Positions 16,329 to 27,306 are shown, counted from the first letter of the stretch. The stretch: DNA of 64,000 bases from Asanoa ferruginea (GCF_003387075.1 NZ_QUMQ01000001.1:3658001-3722000); one strand, 5' to 3'. Notes: generated by a model not told the origin, from the letters alone. A program made the numbers and translations.

Positions 16329-19300
16329 ATGCCGAGCGCGACGGCGGCGGACAAGCCGGAGACCAATGACCTGGTCGAGGTACGCGGCCAGCGGTGGGTG
16401 GTCAGCGATGTCCAACCCGGCGAGCACAGCAGCCTGGTCAGCCTGCAGAGCGTGGAGGACGGCCAGTACGGCCACACCCTCGACGTGATCTGGGAGGTGG
16501 AGCCCGGGCGGCGGGTGCTCCCGAGCGGCGCGCTGCCGACCGTCGCCGAGGGCGCGTTCGACTCACCGCAACGCCTGGCCGCCTTCCTCGACGCGGTCCG
16601 CTGGTCGGCCGTCACGTCGGCTGACGTGCGGACCCTCCAGGCGCCATACCGCTCCGGCGTCGCGATCGAGGACTACCAGCTCGAACCCGTCGCCCGCGCG
16701 GTGGACGCGCCGCGGGTCAACCTGCTGCTCGCCGACGACGTGGGCCTCGGCAAGACCATCGAGGCCGGACTCGTCGCCCAGGAGCTGCTGTTGCGCCACC
16801 GGGCCCGGCGCATCATGATCGTCTGTCCGGCCGGCCTGACGCTGAAGTGGCAGGACGAAATGGCGGAGAAGTTCGGGCTCGACTTCACCATCATCGACTC
16901 GGAACGGTGCGCCGCCGTGCGCCGCACGCATGGCTCCGCGGCCAACCCGTTCGAGGTATACCCGCTCAGCATCGTCAGCCTGCCCTGGCTCCGCGGTCCG
17001 AAGGCGCAGCGGCTGCTCGACGAGGTGCTTCCCGCTGACGGCCCGACTTATCCACGCACGTTCGACCTGCTCGTCCTCGACGAGGCGCACCACGTCGCGC
17101 CGGCGGCACCTAAGCAGGTCTACGCCGTCGACTCCCAGCAGACCAAGCTGATCCGCCGGCTAGCGCCGCACTTCACCCACCGGCTGTTCTTGTCGGCCAC
17201 TCCGCACAACGGCTACCAAGCATCCTTCACGGCGCTGCTGGAAATCCTCGACAACCAACGGTTCGCCCGTGGCGTCCGCCCGGACGCGGCCGCGGTGAAG
17301 GAAACCGTCGTGCGCCGGCTGAAGCGCGACATCGAGAACCCGGATGGCACCCCGCGGTTCGTCGAGCGGACGGCGTCCGCGATCCCGGTCGCGTACCCGG
17401 ACGACGAACGTCAGATCCACGCCCTGCTCACGCAGTTCGCGGAGCTGCGGCGCAAGCGGTTGCACTCCCAGCGCGGCCGCAAGGCCACCGACCTGGTCAC
17501 GCTGCTGCTCAAGAAGCGGCTGTTCTCCAGCCCGGCCGCATTCGCCCACACCGTACGCGTCTACCTGGACACGCTGGCCAGCCGGAGAAGCTCGCCCGCC
17601 CTGGCCGCGAGTGACGACGTGCCGGAGTGGCTGGACGAGTTCATGGACGACATCGCCACATACGACGACGAACAGCTCGCCGAGGCCGAGGACGATGCGC
17701 TCAACCGGGTCCGGCCCATGCAGCCTGACCCGACCTCTGACGAGACGGCCCTGCTGCAGAAGATGCTCGACTGGGCCGAGGCCAAGGAAGCGCAGCCCGA
17801 CGCCAAGGCCCGCGAGCTCATCACCTATCTGGCCGCCGTGTGCAAGCCTGACGGTCGGCATTGGACCAACGAACGCGTCGTCGTGTTCACCGAGTACCGC
17901 GACACGCAGATGTGGCTCGCCGACCTGCTCCGGCAGGAGGGACTCGGTGGCGACGGGCTCGCGCTGCTGCACGGTGGCACCCCGCCCGACGAGCGCGAGC
18001 AGATCCGCCTCGCCTTCCAGGCCGACCCCACCGAGCGTCCGGTGCGCATCCTGCTCGCCACCGACGCCGCCAGCGAGGGCATCGACCTGCAGAACCACTG
18101 CCACCGTTTGGTCAACTACGACATCCCGTTCAACCCCAACAAACTGGAACAGCGGATCGGCCGGATCGACCGGTACGGGCAGCGGGTCAGCCCAGACATC
18201 CAGCACTTCGTCGGCACGGGGTTCGGCAAGGCGGTCGACTCGTTCGAGGCGGATTTGGAGTTCCTGTCCCGGGTCGCCACGAAGGTCGCGCGAATGGAAG
18301 AGGACCTCGGCTCTGTCAACGCGGTCCTCTCTGAGGCGGTGCAGCGCCGCATGCTCGGTGAGCAGGTCGGCGTCGACATCGACAAGGCCGGCAAGGGCCG
18401 GACCCGCGGCAGCCTCCCCACCGAGTCCAACGTGGGGGAGCAGGTCCGCCGCCTCCGCGCCGACCTGGACAAGACCGTCGAGGAGCTCGGAATCACCCCG
18501 CCGGCCGTTAAGCGGGTCGTCGACACCGCGCTGGAGCTGGCCCGCCAGCAGCGCTTGGAGCGCCACACCGATGACAAGCATCTGGTCGACCGCCTCTACT
18601 GCGTGCCGCCGCTGACCGGCTCCTGGCAGCGCGCCGGCGCGGGGCTGACCGCGAAGCTGCACGACGCGGATGAGCCGCCGCGCCAACTGCCGGTCACCTT
18701 CGATCCGCGAGTGGCGGCGGTGGACCGGGACGGCATCGTTCTCGCCCACCTCAACCACCCGCTGGTCGCCATGTCGACCCGGCTGCTGCGGGCCGCGGTG
18801 TCCAACCCGGACATCGGCCTGCATCGCGTCACCGCCGTCGTCAGTGACGACCCGGCGCTGGAGGACGTGCTGGTCGGGGCGTACTCCCGGTTCGTCCTGG
18901 TCGGCGCCGACGGCGTCCGCCTCCACGAGGAGGTCCTCTACTCCGGTGGCTGGGCACCCGAGCAGGGCCGCTTCCGCCGCCTGGAGAACCTGACCACGCT
19001 TGGCGGCATCCTCGACCGGGCGCTCGCCGCCGGCACGGCCGCCTCGCCGTTCGTGCAGGCCAAGCTCGCTGAACGCTGGCCACGCGTCGCCGACGGCCTG
19101 CTCGCGGCCATCGCCTGGCGTGCCAATACGCGGCAGGAGTCGCTGGAACGCAGCCTCGCGCACCGGCAGCAAGCGGAGCAGCAGCGCATCGTGCACAACC
19201 TCGACCAGTTCGCAGCCACCCTGCGCGGCGCCCTCGCGACGCCGGAGGAAGGCGCCGACGGACAGGACTCGCTGTTCACGTCCGCGCAGCTCGTCGCGAT

Positions 19301-19490
19301 GAGCAAGAGCAAAGAAGAACTCGCCCAATACCGCAAGGACCGCCAATCCTGGGAGGAACGCTTGTCGGCCCTTGAAGCCGAGCGCGACCGCGAACTCGCC
19401 GCCGTCGCCGCCCGCTACCGCGACCCCAAGCCGCACCGGTTCCCGGTCGCCGTGGTCTTCGTCGTGCCGCGGCGGGAAGCCATCCGATGA
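16329..19490 (+). CDS. drmD: DISARM protein DrmD, SNF2-family helicase
   Basis: A 1053-residue SNF2-type ATPase. GGGGGA lies just before the ATG at 16329. Motif I is ADDVGLGKTIEAGL near residue 137, motif II LVLDEAHH near residue 252, motif III LSATPHNG; the second RecA domain carries FTEYRDTQMWLADLL, ATDAASEGIDLQ and EQRIGRIDRYGQ. The last ~350 residues are helical and specific to this group. Together with the four following genes, in the order drmD-drmMI-drmA-drmB-drmC, this defines a class 1 DISARM anti-phage system. It overlaps drmMI by 4 nt (ATGA), so translation is coupled. Confidence 0.9.
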   Translation: MPSATAADKPETNDLVEVRGQRWVVSDVQPGEHSSLVSLQSVEDGQYGHTLDVIWEVEPGRRVLPSGALPTVAEGAFDSPQRLAAFLDAVRWSAVTSADVRTLQAPYRSGVAIEDYQLEPVARAVDAPRVNLLLADDVGLGKTIEAGLVAQELLLRHRARRIMIVCPAGLTLKWQDEMAEKFGLDFTIIDSERCAAVRRTHGSAANPFEVYPLSIVSLPWLRGPKAQRLLDEVLPADGPTYPRTFDLLVLDEAHHVAPAAPKQVYAVDSQQTKLIRRLAPHFTHRLFLSATPHNGYQASFTALLEILDNQRFARGVRPDAAAVKETVVRRLKRDIENPDGTPRFVERTASAIPVAYPDDERQIHALLTQFAELRRKRLHSQRGRKATDLVTLLLKKRLFSSPAAFAHTVRVYLDTLASRRSSPALAASDDVPEWLDEFMDDIATYDDEQLAEAEDDALNRVRPMQPDPTSDETALLQKMLDWAEAKEAQPDAKARELITYLAAVCKPDGRHWTNERVVVFTEYRDTQMWLADLLRQEGLGGDGLALLHGGTPPDEREQIRLAFQADPTERPVRILLATDAASEGIDLQNHCHRLVNYDIPFNPNKLEQRIGRIDRYGQRVSPDIQHFVGTGFGKAVDSFEADLEFLSRVATKVARMEEDLGSVNAVLSEAVQRRMLGEQVGVDIDKAGKGRTRGSLPTESNVGEQVRRLRADLDKTVEELGITPPAVKRVVDTALELARQQRLERHTDDKHLVDRLYCVPPLTGSWQRAGAGLTAKLHDADEPPRQLPVTFDPRVAAVDRDGIVLAHLNHPLVAMSTRLLRAAVSNPDIGLHRVTAVVSDDPALEDVLVGAYSRFVLVGADGVRLHEEVLYSGGWAPEQGRFRRLENLTTLGGILDRALAAGTAASPFVQAKLAERWPRVADGLLAAIAWRANTRQESLERSLAHRQQAEQQRIVHNLDQFAATLRGALATPEEGADGQDSLFTSAQLVAMSKSKEELAQYRKDRQSWEERLSALEAERDRELAAVAARYRDPKPHRFPVAVVFVVPRREAIR

Positions 19491-22400
19491 GCCGCACGTT
19501 CCGCCGCCCGGCCCCCGACGGCGCCGAGCAGCACCGCAACTGGCTGAGCCTGGTCGACGTCAACGGCCCGTTCCTGAGCCTGCCGGTGCTGCGCCGCACC
19601 TGGCCCACCCTCGACGCCCTCGACAAGAAGACCCGCGAGCGGCTGCGCCAGGAACACACCACCTGGCAGGCCGACGCGGTTTCCGGTCAACAGACCTGGA
19701 TCGGGTACGTACTCGGCGACCTGCTCGGCTGGGCCGACGCCCTGCATTGGGACGGCCTCGACACCCTGGCCACCGTCGTCGCCGAGCACGACACCGAGCT
19801 GCGGCCGTCGTTCGTGCTGGCCGAGCCGGGGGAGGAGGTCAAGCCCGACAGCGTACTAGTGCTCGGCCTCGTCTGCCCGCCCGGCCAACAGCCGACCGCG
19901 CGCGTTCCCGGCGAGACGTGGGCGGCGACGTCGACCGACCGACTCGCCCACCTCTGCCGGCACCACAACATCGAACTCGGCCTGGCCACCAACGGTCGCA
20001 TGTGGACGCTGGTGTGGGCGCCGCGCGGCGGTGTCACCACCACCGCCACCTTTGATGCGGTTTCCTGGCCCGAGGCGGCGGAGCGCGACGTGGTGCGGGC
20101 GTTCGTCTCGCTGCTGTGCCGCCGCCGGTTCTTCGGCGTGCCCGACGCGGAGCGGCTGGTCCCGCTGCTGCGGGACAGCCTCGGAGGCCAGGAGGAGATC
20201 ACTGAGGCCCTGGGCGTCCAGGTGCGTCAGGCTGTCGAACTGCTCGTCGCCGCGATCGGCCGGATCGACGTGCGCGAGCGGGAACTGGGCGGCCCCGGCC
20301 TCGGCGAACAGGACGCGCACGAGGTCTACCGCGGCGCCGTCTCGGTGATGATGCGGATCGTCTTCCTGCTCTTCGCCGAGGAACGCAAACTGCTCCCCGC
20401 CGACAACGACCTGTACGCGACGGCCTACTCGGCCGGCCGCCTCTGCGCGGAACTGGAGCAGCGGGCCAACGAAGGCAGCGAGGAAGACCTGGAGCACAGC
20501 TCCGCGGCCTGGCACCGGCTGCGGGCCTTGTTCAACGCGGTCTACCACGGCATCGACCACCCGCGCCTGAAGCTGCATGGCCACGACGGCTCACTCTTCG
20601 ACCCCGAGGCGACGTCGTGGCTGCCGCTGTCGGTCGACGACCGGACCGTGCTGCACATGCTGCGCTCGGTGCAGTACGTCGAGGTCGGCTCCGGCCGCTC
20701 CCGCGAACGCCGCACGGTCAGCTTCCGCAGCCTGGACGTCGAGCAGATCGGGTACGTCTACGAGGGTCTGCTGTCCTTCGAAGGCTTCCGGGCGCAGGAC
20801 GTGACCGTCGGGCTGATCGGCAAGCAGGGGTTGGAGGACGAGGTCGCACTCACCGACCTCGAGTTGACCCGAGAGCGGTCCGACGACCTGGCCAAGGCGC
20901 TCGCGGAGAAGTACAAGGACTCCAAGATTGGTTCCGTCGCGGCGCTGACCAAGAGGCTTGCGCCGCTCGACGGGGTCGAGCACGAGGAGGCCCGTAAGAA
21001 GCTGCTCGCGGTAACCGGCGGGGATTACCTGCTCTCCGAACGGCTTCTCCCGTTCTTCGGTCTCCTGCGCGAGGATCTGCGCGGCCTGCCCGTGGTGATC
21101 CTTCCGGGGGCGCTCTATGTCACCGAGTCCGCGCTGCGCCGCAACACCGGCACCCACTACACGCCGCGTTTCCTCGCCGAGGAGGTGGTCGAGGGTGCGT
21201 TGGAGCCGCTGGTATACGAGCCAGGGCCGCTGCAAACGGCGGATAAGTCACAGTGGAGACTGAAGTCCGGCAAGGAGATCCTCGCCCTCAAGGTCGCGGA
21301 CATCGCGATGGGCTCGGCGGCGTTCCTAGTCGCCGCCGCGCGCTACCTGGCCGGACACCTGATCGAGGCTTGGTCGCGGGAGGGCGAGGAGAAGGCGCTC
21401 GCCCATCGGGAGCATGGCGTCGAACGTTTGGTAGACGCCGACGACGACCCGCTGGTGATTGAGGCGCGGCGTCAGATCATCGAGCACTGCCTGTACGGGG
21501 TCGACATCAACCCGATGGCGGTGGAGATGGCGAAGCTGTCGCTGTGGCTGGTCTCGATGGACCCGCAACGCCCATTCACCTTCCTCGACGACCGCCTCGT
21601 CGCCGGCGACTCACTCCTTGGTATCGGAAATCGATCGATGCTGGCCGAGGGCGGCGCACGTGACCTCAGGCTGGACCGGGATCTGTCCGAGGCGCTGAAC
21701 CTGCGACGGCGAATAGCCGCGCTGCCGGACGACCAAGCGGGCCTGGACGAGAAGCGTCATTTGCTAGACGAGGTGCGCGCAGTGCGTCGGCGGGCTGACC
21801 CCTATGCCGATCTGGTCGTCGGGGCCTCGCTCGCCGCGGTGAAGCGCGGGCAGGACGGAGTTGTCATTGCCGAACGGGTCGGCATGCTGTCTCGGCGCCT
21901 TGGCCGTGAGGACGTGGACTCAGTGGTCGAACAGGCGCTGTCGTGGTTGGCCCTCGACCGGCCGGCTGGCGGGTTTAATAGGAAGCCGCTGCATTGGCCG
22001 CTGGAGTTCCCTGAGGTCTTCGAGCGGGGCGGCTTTGACGCCATCATCGGCAATCCGCCATTCCTTGGCGGAAAGAAGATCAGCGGACCGCTGGGCGCGG
22101 CTTACCGAGATTATCTTGTCACGGTTCTCGGCCGTGGAGTTAGGGGAAATGCTGACCTGGTGGCCTACTTCTTGCTCCGCGCCCACGACTTACTCAACTC
22201 GTCGGGACAGACTGGCTTGGTTGCCACAAACACCCTGGCTCAGGGTGACACGCGCGAGGTGGGGCTTGATCAGATCGTCGAGGGTGGAGCTGTCATCCGG
22301 CAGGCGATCAAGAGCCGGCCTTGGCCATCACAATCCGCGGCTCTGGAGTTCTGTGCCGTCTGGACTAGCCGGGCAAAACTTGGTGCCGCTGCCGAGCGGC

Positions 22401-23473
22401 GCGCCGATGGCCAAGCTGTCGCCGGTATCACATCGTTGTTGGATGCCGAGTCGCGCGTGATAGGACATCCATTCCGCCTGCAAGCCAACGCGGGCGTCTC
22501 ATTCCAAGGCTCAATCGTCCTGGGGCTCGGCTTCACGATGACGCCGGCCGATGCTGCGGTGCTGATCGCCGAAGACGACCGCAACCGCGAGGTACTCTTT
22601 CCCTACTTGAACGGTCAAGACCTGAACTCTCGTCCGGACGGCTCGGCAAGTCGCTGGATCATTGACTTCGGCGAGCGCTCCGAGGATGAGGCGCGCCAAT
22701 GGCCGAGCTTGTGGAGACAACTGGAGGAGCGAGTAAGACCGGAGCGGCTGACAAAGGATGCTCGCAAGTATCCGCGGATGGTTAATGAGTGGTGGAAGTA
22801 CTGGAACAGCCGTCCTGGCATGGTTCGGGCGCTTGCCGGAATGGAACGCGCGCTTGTCATGGCCCGGCACAGCAAGACGGTCATGCCTCTATTCGTCCAT
22901 ACAAAACAGGTGATGAGTGATGCAACGGTGGTCATCGCGAGCGATGACGCCGCGATGCTTGCACTGCTCTCAAGCGAGATCCACTACTGGTGGGTGGCAA
23001 GTCGTGCGTCTTCGATAAAGACAGATATTCGGTACACTCCCTCAGACGTATTCGAGACTTTGGCCATGCCGGAATTGACGCCTCGGCTGCGAGACCTGGG
23101 TGATCAGCTCGACAGGCACCGCCGTGAGGTGATGCGAAGCCGGCACGCGGGGCTAACCGCAACGTACAGCCTTGTCTTTGACTCGACTTGCGGGGACGAG
23201 GATGTTGCAGAGCTTCGGCGGATCCATCGCAAAATCGACGAGGCGATGTGCAGCGCCTACGGCTGGGATGATCTCGTCGTCCAGGGTCTCGATCATGGGT
23301 TCCACAAGGCCGGTGCCTACACGCGCCACACCGTTGGTCCGGCTGTTCAGCGCGAGATTCTTGACCGCCTGCTGGAGCTGAATCACGAGCGTCACGCAGA
23401 AGAGGTCGCCAATGGGCTGTACGACAAGAAGGCTGGTCGTAAGGCGAAGGCCGCCACGGAAGGGCTGTGGTGA
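19487..23473 (+). CDS. drmMI: DISARM DNA adenine methyltransferase DrmMI
   Basis: A 1328-residue type IIG/Eco57I-like N6-adenine methyltransferase. A ~550-residue N-terminal region is followed by TGTHYTPRFLAEEVV, SAM motif DIAMGSAAFLVAA near residue 605, and catalytic NPPFLGG near residue 857; a target-recognition region with HYWWVASRASS forms the end. In DISARM this enzyme marks host DNA so that the restriction part attacks only unmarked DNA. Motif I reads GSAAF rather than GSGAF, a mild variation. It overlaps drmD by 4 nt and drmA by 1 nt. Base composition drops somewhat in the second half (about 22000-23200), consistent with exchange of the specificity part. Confidence 0.9.
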   Translation: MSRTFRRPAPDGAEQHRNWLSLVDVNGPFLSLPVLRRTWPTLDALDKKTRERLRQEHTTWQADAVSGQQTWIGYVLGDLLGWADALHWDGLDTLATVVAEHDTELRPSFVLAEPGEEVKPDSVLVLGLVCPPGQQPTARVPGETWAATSTDRLAHLCRHHNIELGLATNGRMWTLVWAPRGGVTTTATFDAVSWPEAAERDVVRAFVSLLCRRRFFGVPDAERLVPLLRDSLGGQEEITEALGVQVRQAVELLVAAIGRIDVRERELGGPGLGEQDAHEVYRGAVSVMMRIVFLLFAEERKLLPADNDLYATAYSAGRLCAELEQRANEGSEEDLEHSSAAWHRLRALFNAVYHGIDHPRLKLHGHDGSLFDPEATSWLPLSVDDRTVLHMLRSVQYVEVGSGRSRERRTVSFRSLDVEQIGYVYEGLLSFEGFRAQDVTVGLIGKQGLEDEVALTDLELTRERSDDLAKALAEKYKDSKIGSVAALTKRLAPLDGVEHEEARKKLLAVTGGDYLLSERLLPFFGLLREDLRGLPVVILPGALYVTESALRRNTGTHYTPRFLAEEVVEGALEPLVYEPGPLQTADKSQWRLKSGKEILALKVADIAMGSAAFLVAAARYLAGHLIEAWSREGEEKALAHREHGVERLVDADDDPLVIEARRQIIEHCLYGVDINPMAVEMAKLSLWLVSMDPQRPFTFLDDRLVAGDSLLGIGNRSMLAEGGARDLRLDRDLSEALNLRRRIAALPDDQAGLDEKRHLLDEVRAVRRRADPYADLVVGASLAAVKRGQDGVVIAERVGMLSRRLGREDVDSVVEQALSWLALDRPAGGFNRKPLHWPLEFPEVFERGGFDAIIGNPPFLGGKKISGPLGAAYRDYLVTVLGRGVRGNADLVAYFLLRAHDLLNSSGQTGLVATNTLAQGDTREVGLDQIVEGGAVIRQAIKSRPWPSQSAALEFCAVWTSRAKLGAAAERRADGQAVAGITSLLDAESRVIGHPFRLQANAGVSFQGSIVLGLGFTMTPADAAVLIAEDDRNREVLFPYLNGQDLNSRPDGSASRWIIDFGERSEDEARQWPSLWRQLEERVRPERLTKDARKYPRMVNEWWKYWNSRPGMVRALAGMERALVMARHSKTVMPLFVHTKQVMSDATVVIASDDAAMLALLSSEIHYWWVASRASSIKTDIRYTPSDVFETLAMPELTPRLRDLGDQLDRHRREVMRSRHAGLTATYSLVFDSTCGDEDVAELRRIHRKIDEAMCSAYGWDDLVVQGLDHGFHKAGAYTRHTVGPAVQREILDRLLELNHERHAEEVANGLYDKKAGRKAKAATEGLW

Positions 23474-26400
23474 TGGTTGACGTGCAGGGCGGGCTGTTTC
23501 CGCACCCTCGCGGGGAGCAGCAGGCGCTGTCCCTGCCCGGCCAGGGCGATGGCGACCAACCCACCGCCATCCCGCCGCTCGACGTGCCGCAGATCTTTGC
23601 CAAGGCCACCTCGTACAAGGTGCGGGACGATCTGGAGGAGTTGATCGGGCGGGATCTGCTTGGTCCGTGGGACGGGGATCGGGAGGAGTTTCGGCCCGGG
23701 GCGATGGGGCCGCGTGAGCGCTACCTGGTCGGCATGCTCGGCCCGAAGCAGCGCCCGCGCACCAAGAACAGTGACTCGTCCGAGGTGCATGACGTGGACG
23801 CTGCCGTGCAGGGGGACGGCAGTGAGGCTGAGCTGCCCGAGGTGGTCACCCCGCAGAACCTCGGCAAGATGTGGGCGTCCTCGATGGGGCTGTCCTTCGC
23901 GGTCGCCGAGGACACCGACGTGCTCACCGTGAACGCCGAGTGGGGACGCTACGACCTGCGGGAGTCCGAGGACGAGAAGGGCAAGCGGCGCCGCGTCTGG
24001 TACCGGGAGCCGGTTTCCTACGCCAAGGAGGTCCGGCTCGACGGGGAAATCTCGTACCGGATCCCGCTGACCGTGTCCAATGAGGACGATCCGGGTGTGC
24101 ACCTCTCTGTCGAGGTGCGGGCGCGCGACGGCCGGCGGATCGTGCAGCTCGTGCTCGTCAACACGCAGCTCGAACCCGAGAGCAACGCCGACACCGCCTG
24201 GCTGTTCCAGTCTGCCCTGACGGTGACCGCGCTCGACGGCCACTCCGCCGTATTCCAGCCGATCGACGACCCGCTCGACGGGGTCAAGAGGACCGGCGAA
24301 GACCTGGAGGAAACCCACCTGCGCCTGCTCTACCGGGCGCAGCGCCGCTACGCCGCCGGCCGCAACGTGGCCGTTCACCCGTGGGTGCGCGACGGCGATC
24401 GCAGTGCGCACCAGCTGTTCACCACCTGGCTGCCCACCTACGACGTGCCTGCCACGGTCGCGCCCGTCGGCAAGGGAACGCCGCTGGCCGATGTCGAGCT
24501 GTCTATGGACGCCCTCGTCACCGCAGACGTCGACCGGCTGCGCGCCGACCTGGCGCCGCTCGCCGACGGCTACGAATCCTGGCTCGGCGACCAGTCCGCG
24601 AAGATCCCCGGCCTGCCGCCAGAGCTGCGCGGGGCCGCGGAGACGGCCGTGATGAACGCCCGCAAGGCCGCGAAGCGGATCCGCGCCGGCATCGCGCTGC
24701 TCACCGACCCGGCCGAAAAACGGCACACCGACGCGCTGGCCGCGTTCCGGTTCGCCAACGAGGCGATGGCGTTGCAGCGCCGGCACAGCGAGGTCGCCCG
24801 GCTGCGTGACGAGCAGGGTCTAACGTACGCGAAGGCCAGGGCCACCATCGACGAGCGCGGCGCGGCGGCCGCCTCCTGGCGTCCGTTCCAGCTCGCGTTC
24901 GTGTTGCTGAACCTGCCGTCGCTGACCGATCCGGCGCACCAGGAGAGGGCGGCCGACCGGGACGCCACCGTCGACCTGCTGTTCTTCCCGACCGGTGGTG
25001 GCAAGACCGAGGCCTACCTGGGTCTGACCGCGTTCACGTTCGCCATCCGGCGGCTGCAGGGCGTGGTCGGCACCGGAGCGGACACCCGCAGCGGCGAGGC
25101 CGGGGTCGCGGTGCTGATGCGCTACACGCTGCGGCTGTTGACCGCGCAGCAGTTCCAGCGGGCCGCCGCACTGATCTGCGCGGCCGAGGTGCTGCGCCGG
25201 CGTGACGACGCGACCTGGGGAACGGAACCTTTCCGCATCGGGCTGTGGGTCGGTGGCGGCGTTTCGCCGAACTGGTTCGACGAGGCGGCCGAGCAGATCG
25301 CCGAGGCGCGCGAGGCCGGGCACGGCAAATTCACCAACGTCCTCCAGACGTTGAGTTGTCCGTGGTGCGGAGCGAAGCTGCGTGCCGAGCGCGACCTCGA
25401 GCCGAAGGAGGACCTGCACCGGGTCCTGCTCTTCTGCGCCGAGGCGGAGGGCGACGACGCCTGCCCGTTCTCGCGCACTCGCAGCAGCGAGGGCCTGCCG
25501 ATCCTCACCGTCGACGAGGAGATCTACCGGTACGCGCCCAGCCTGGTCATCGCGACCGTCGACAAGCTCGCACAGCTACCGTGGCGCGGTTTCGCCGGCA
25601 TCCTCTTCGGGCGGGTGCGGGAGCGCTGCCCGCGGCACGGCTACCGGCACGACGACCTGGACGCGCGCGTCGGCTGCGGCAATCGGCACAACAAGAAGGG
25701 CGCGCTGGAAGCGGTCACCAGCCAGCCGGTCATCCGGTTGCGCCCGCCGGACCTGATCATCCAGGACGAGCTGCACCTGATCTCCGGCGCGCTCGGCACG
25801 GTGGTCGGCCTCTTCGAAGCGGCCGTCGACGAGCTATGCACCTGGCCGTTGCCGGGCGGCGGCCAGGCCGGTCCGAAGATCGTCGCCTCGACGGCCACCA
25901 CCAAGCGGGCCCGTGAGCAGGTGCTCGGCGTATTCGGCCGGGATCTCGCGGTGTTCCCACCGCCCGTCGTCGACATCACCGACACGTTCTTCAGCCAGCA
26001 GGTGCCGGTCACCGCCGCCAACCCGGGCCGCCGCTACTTGGGCGTGTGCGCGCACGGCGTACGCATGAAGTCCGCGGAGATCCGGGTCGCCGAGATCCTG
26101 TTCCTCGCCGGACAGACCCTGTTCGACAGGTACGGCGCGCCGGCAGACCCGTACCTGACGACGGTCGGCTACTTCAGCGCCACCCGGGAGCTCGCCGGCA
26201 TGCGCCGCCTCCTCGACGACCAGGTCGCCACCCGCGTCCGTACCCACGGCCGCCGCAAGGACCTGTCGGACCGGCTGGTCGGCGCCCAGATGCTCAACGT
26301 TCAGGAGCTGACCTCTCGGATCTCCTCCGGCGACATCAGCGAGGTGTTGAAAGGGCTGGAGATCGGCTTCGACCCGGAGCTCGACACGACGGCCCGGCGG

Positions 26401-27306
26401 AAGGCGATCATCGAGGACATGCGGGAGGCCATCAAGGCGAAGACCGCCTCGAACCCGCGGCTCAACCTGCACCCGTTGACCGACCGGTTCTACCGCCGGC
26501 AGAACGACGGCGACGTGCCGGTCGACTCCGTGCTGGCCACCTCGATGCTCCAGGTTGGCGTGGACGTGTCCCGGTTCGGGCTCATGGTGGTCACCGGCCA
26601 GCCGAAGAACACCGCCGAGTACATCCAGGCGTCCTCGCGGGTCGGCCGGGACGCCCGGCGCCCTGGCCTGGTGGTTACGCTCTACAACTGGACCCGGCCG
26701 CGGGATCTCGCCCACTACGAGGACTTCGAGTACTACCACGCCACGTTCTACCGGCAGGTGGAGGCGCTCTCGGTCACCCCGTACACCCGGCGGGCGCTTG
26801 ATCGTGGCACCACCGCGACCCTCGTGGCCGCGGTGCGCAACGCGGAGGAGGGCTTCTCCCGCAACACCGACGCGCAGGACGTCCCGCTCGACGGCCCCGA
26901 GGTGGAACGGATCGTCGGTCGGTTCCTCGACCGGGCCGAGGCGATCGCCGGCAACCGGGGCCGCGACTACCTCCTGGAGCGGATCAACCGCCTGCGGGAC
27001 CTGTGGAACGAGCGGAAGAACGGGTCGACGCGGCTCGGCTACGACAAGGGCACGTTCAAGCAGCAGCAGCTCGCCGCTCTGCTGACCAAGGCCGGCGGCG
27101 AGCGCTGGACCGACCTGACGGTCGGCCAGTCCATGCGCGAGACGGAGAACGAGATCAACCTGGTGCTGCCCGCGGACCGGATCTTCGACGCGCAGTACGG
27201 CGCGCCGGAGTGGTCGTTCGGGCCGGAGAGCGACAAGACCAGGGACGAGGACCTGCCCGACGGCGACGAGCTGGGCGAGTCGACGCTGGCGGGGAAGGGG
27301 AACTGA
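23473..27306 (+). CDS. drmA: DISARM helicase DrmA
   Basis: A 1277-residue superfamily 2 helicase. The start is taken as the ATG at 23473, overlapping the drmMI stop (TGATG); two GTG codons just upstream are alternatives. A ~500-residue N-terminal region precedes motif I (FFPTGGGKTEAYLG, near residue 508). Motif II is IQDELHLI near residue 762. The C-terminal helicase domain has STATTKRA, MLQVGVDVSRFG and QASSRVGRDARRPG. A cysteine pair pattern (CPWCGAKL ... CPRHG) suggests an inserted zinc-binding module. DrmA works with DrmB as the core DISARM complex that senses and blocks incoming phage DNA. It overlaps drmB by 1 nt (TGATG). Confidence 0.9.
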   Translation: MVDVQGGLFPHPRGEQQALSLPGQGDGDQPTAIPPLDVPQIFAKATSYKVRDDLEELIGRDLLGPWDGDREEFRPGAMGPRERYLVGMLGPKQRPRTKNSDSSEVHDVDAAVQGDGSEAELPEVVTPQNLGKMWASSMGLSFAVAEDTDVLTVNAEWGRYDLRESEDEKGKRRRVWYREPVSYAKEVRLDGEISYRIPLTVSNEDDPGVHLSVEVRARDGRRIVQLVLVNTQLEPESNADTAWLFQSALTVTALDGHSAVFQPIDDPLDGVKRTGEDLEETHLRLLYRAQRRYAAGRNVAVHPWVRDGDRSAHQLFTTWLPTYDVPATVAPVGKGTPLADVELSMDALVTADVDRLRADLAPLADGYESWLGDQSAKIPGLPPELRGAAETAVMNARKAAKRIRAGIALLTDPAEKRHTDALAAFRFANEAMALQRRHSEVARLRDEQGLTYAKARATIDERGAAAASWRPFQLAFVLLNLPSLTDPAHQERAADRDATVDLLFFPTGGGKTEAYLGLTAFTFAIRRLQGVVGTGADTRSGEAGVAVLMRYTLRLLTAQQFQRAAALICAAEVLRRRDDATWGTEPFRIGLWVGGGVSPNWFDEAAEQIAEAREAGHGKFTNVLQTLSCPWCGAKLRAERDLEPKEDLHRVLLFCAEAEGDDACPFSRTRSSEGLPILTVDEEIYRYAPSLVIATVDKLAQLPWRGFAGILFGRVRERCPRHGYRHDDLDARVGCGNRHNKKGALEAVTSQPVIRLRPPDLIIQDELHLISGALGTVVGLFEAAVDELCTWPLPGGGQAGPKIVASTATTKRAREQVLGVFGRDLAVFPPPVVDITDTFFSQQVPVTAANPGRRYLGVCAHGVRMKSAEIRVAEILFLAGQTLFDRYGAPADPYLTTVGYFSATRELAGMRRLLDDQVATRVRTHGRRKDLSDRLVGAQMLNVQELTSRISSGDISEVLKGLEIGFDPELDTTARRKAIIEDMREAIKAKTASNPRLNLHPLTDRFYRRQNDGDVPVDSVLATSMLQVGVDVSRFGLMVVTGQPKNTAEYIQASSRVGRDARRPGLVVTLYNWTRPRDLAHYEDFEYYHATFYRQVEALSVTPYTRRALDRGTTATLVAAVRNAEEGFSRNTDAQDVPLDGPEVERIVGRFLDRAEAIAGNRGRDYLLERINRLRDLWNERKNGSTRLGYDKGTFKQQQLAALLTKAGGERWTDLTVGQSMRETENEINLVLPADRIFDAQYGAPEWSFGPESDKTRDEDLPDGDELGESTLAGKGN

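Noticed and set aside
17160-19436. Long minus-strand open frame (758 codons) opposite drmD
   Set aside because: High GC keeps antisense frames open; the composition is Arg/Gly/Val-biased and the plus strand has clear SNF2 helicase motifs.
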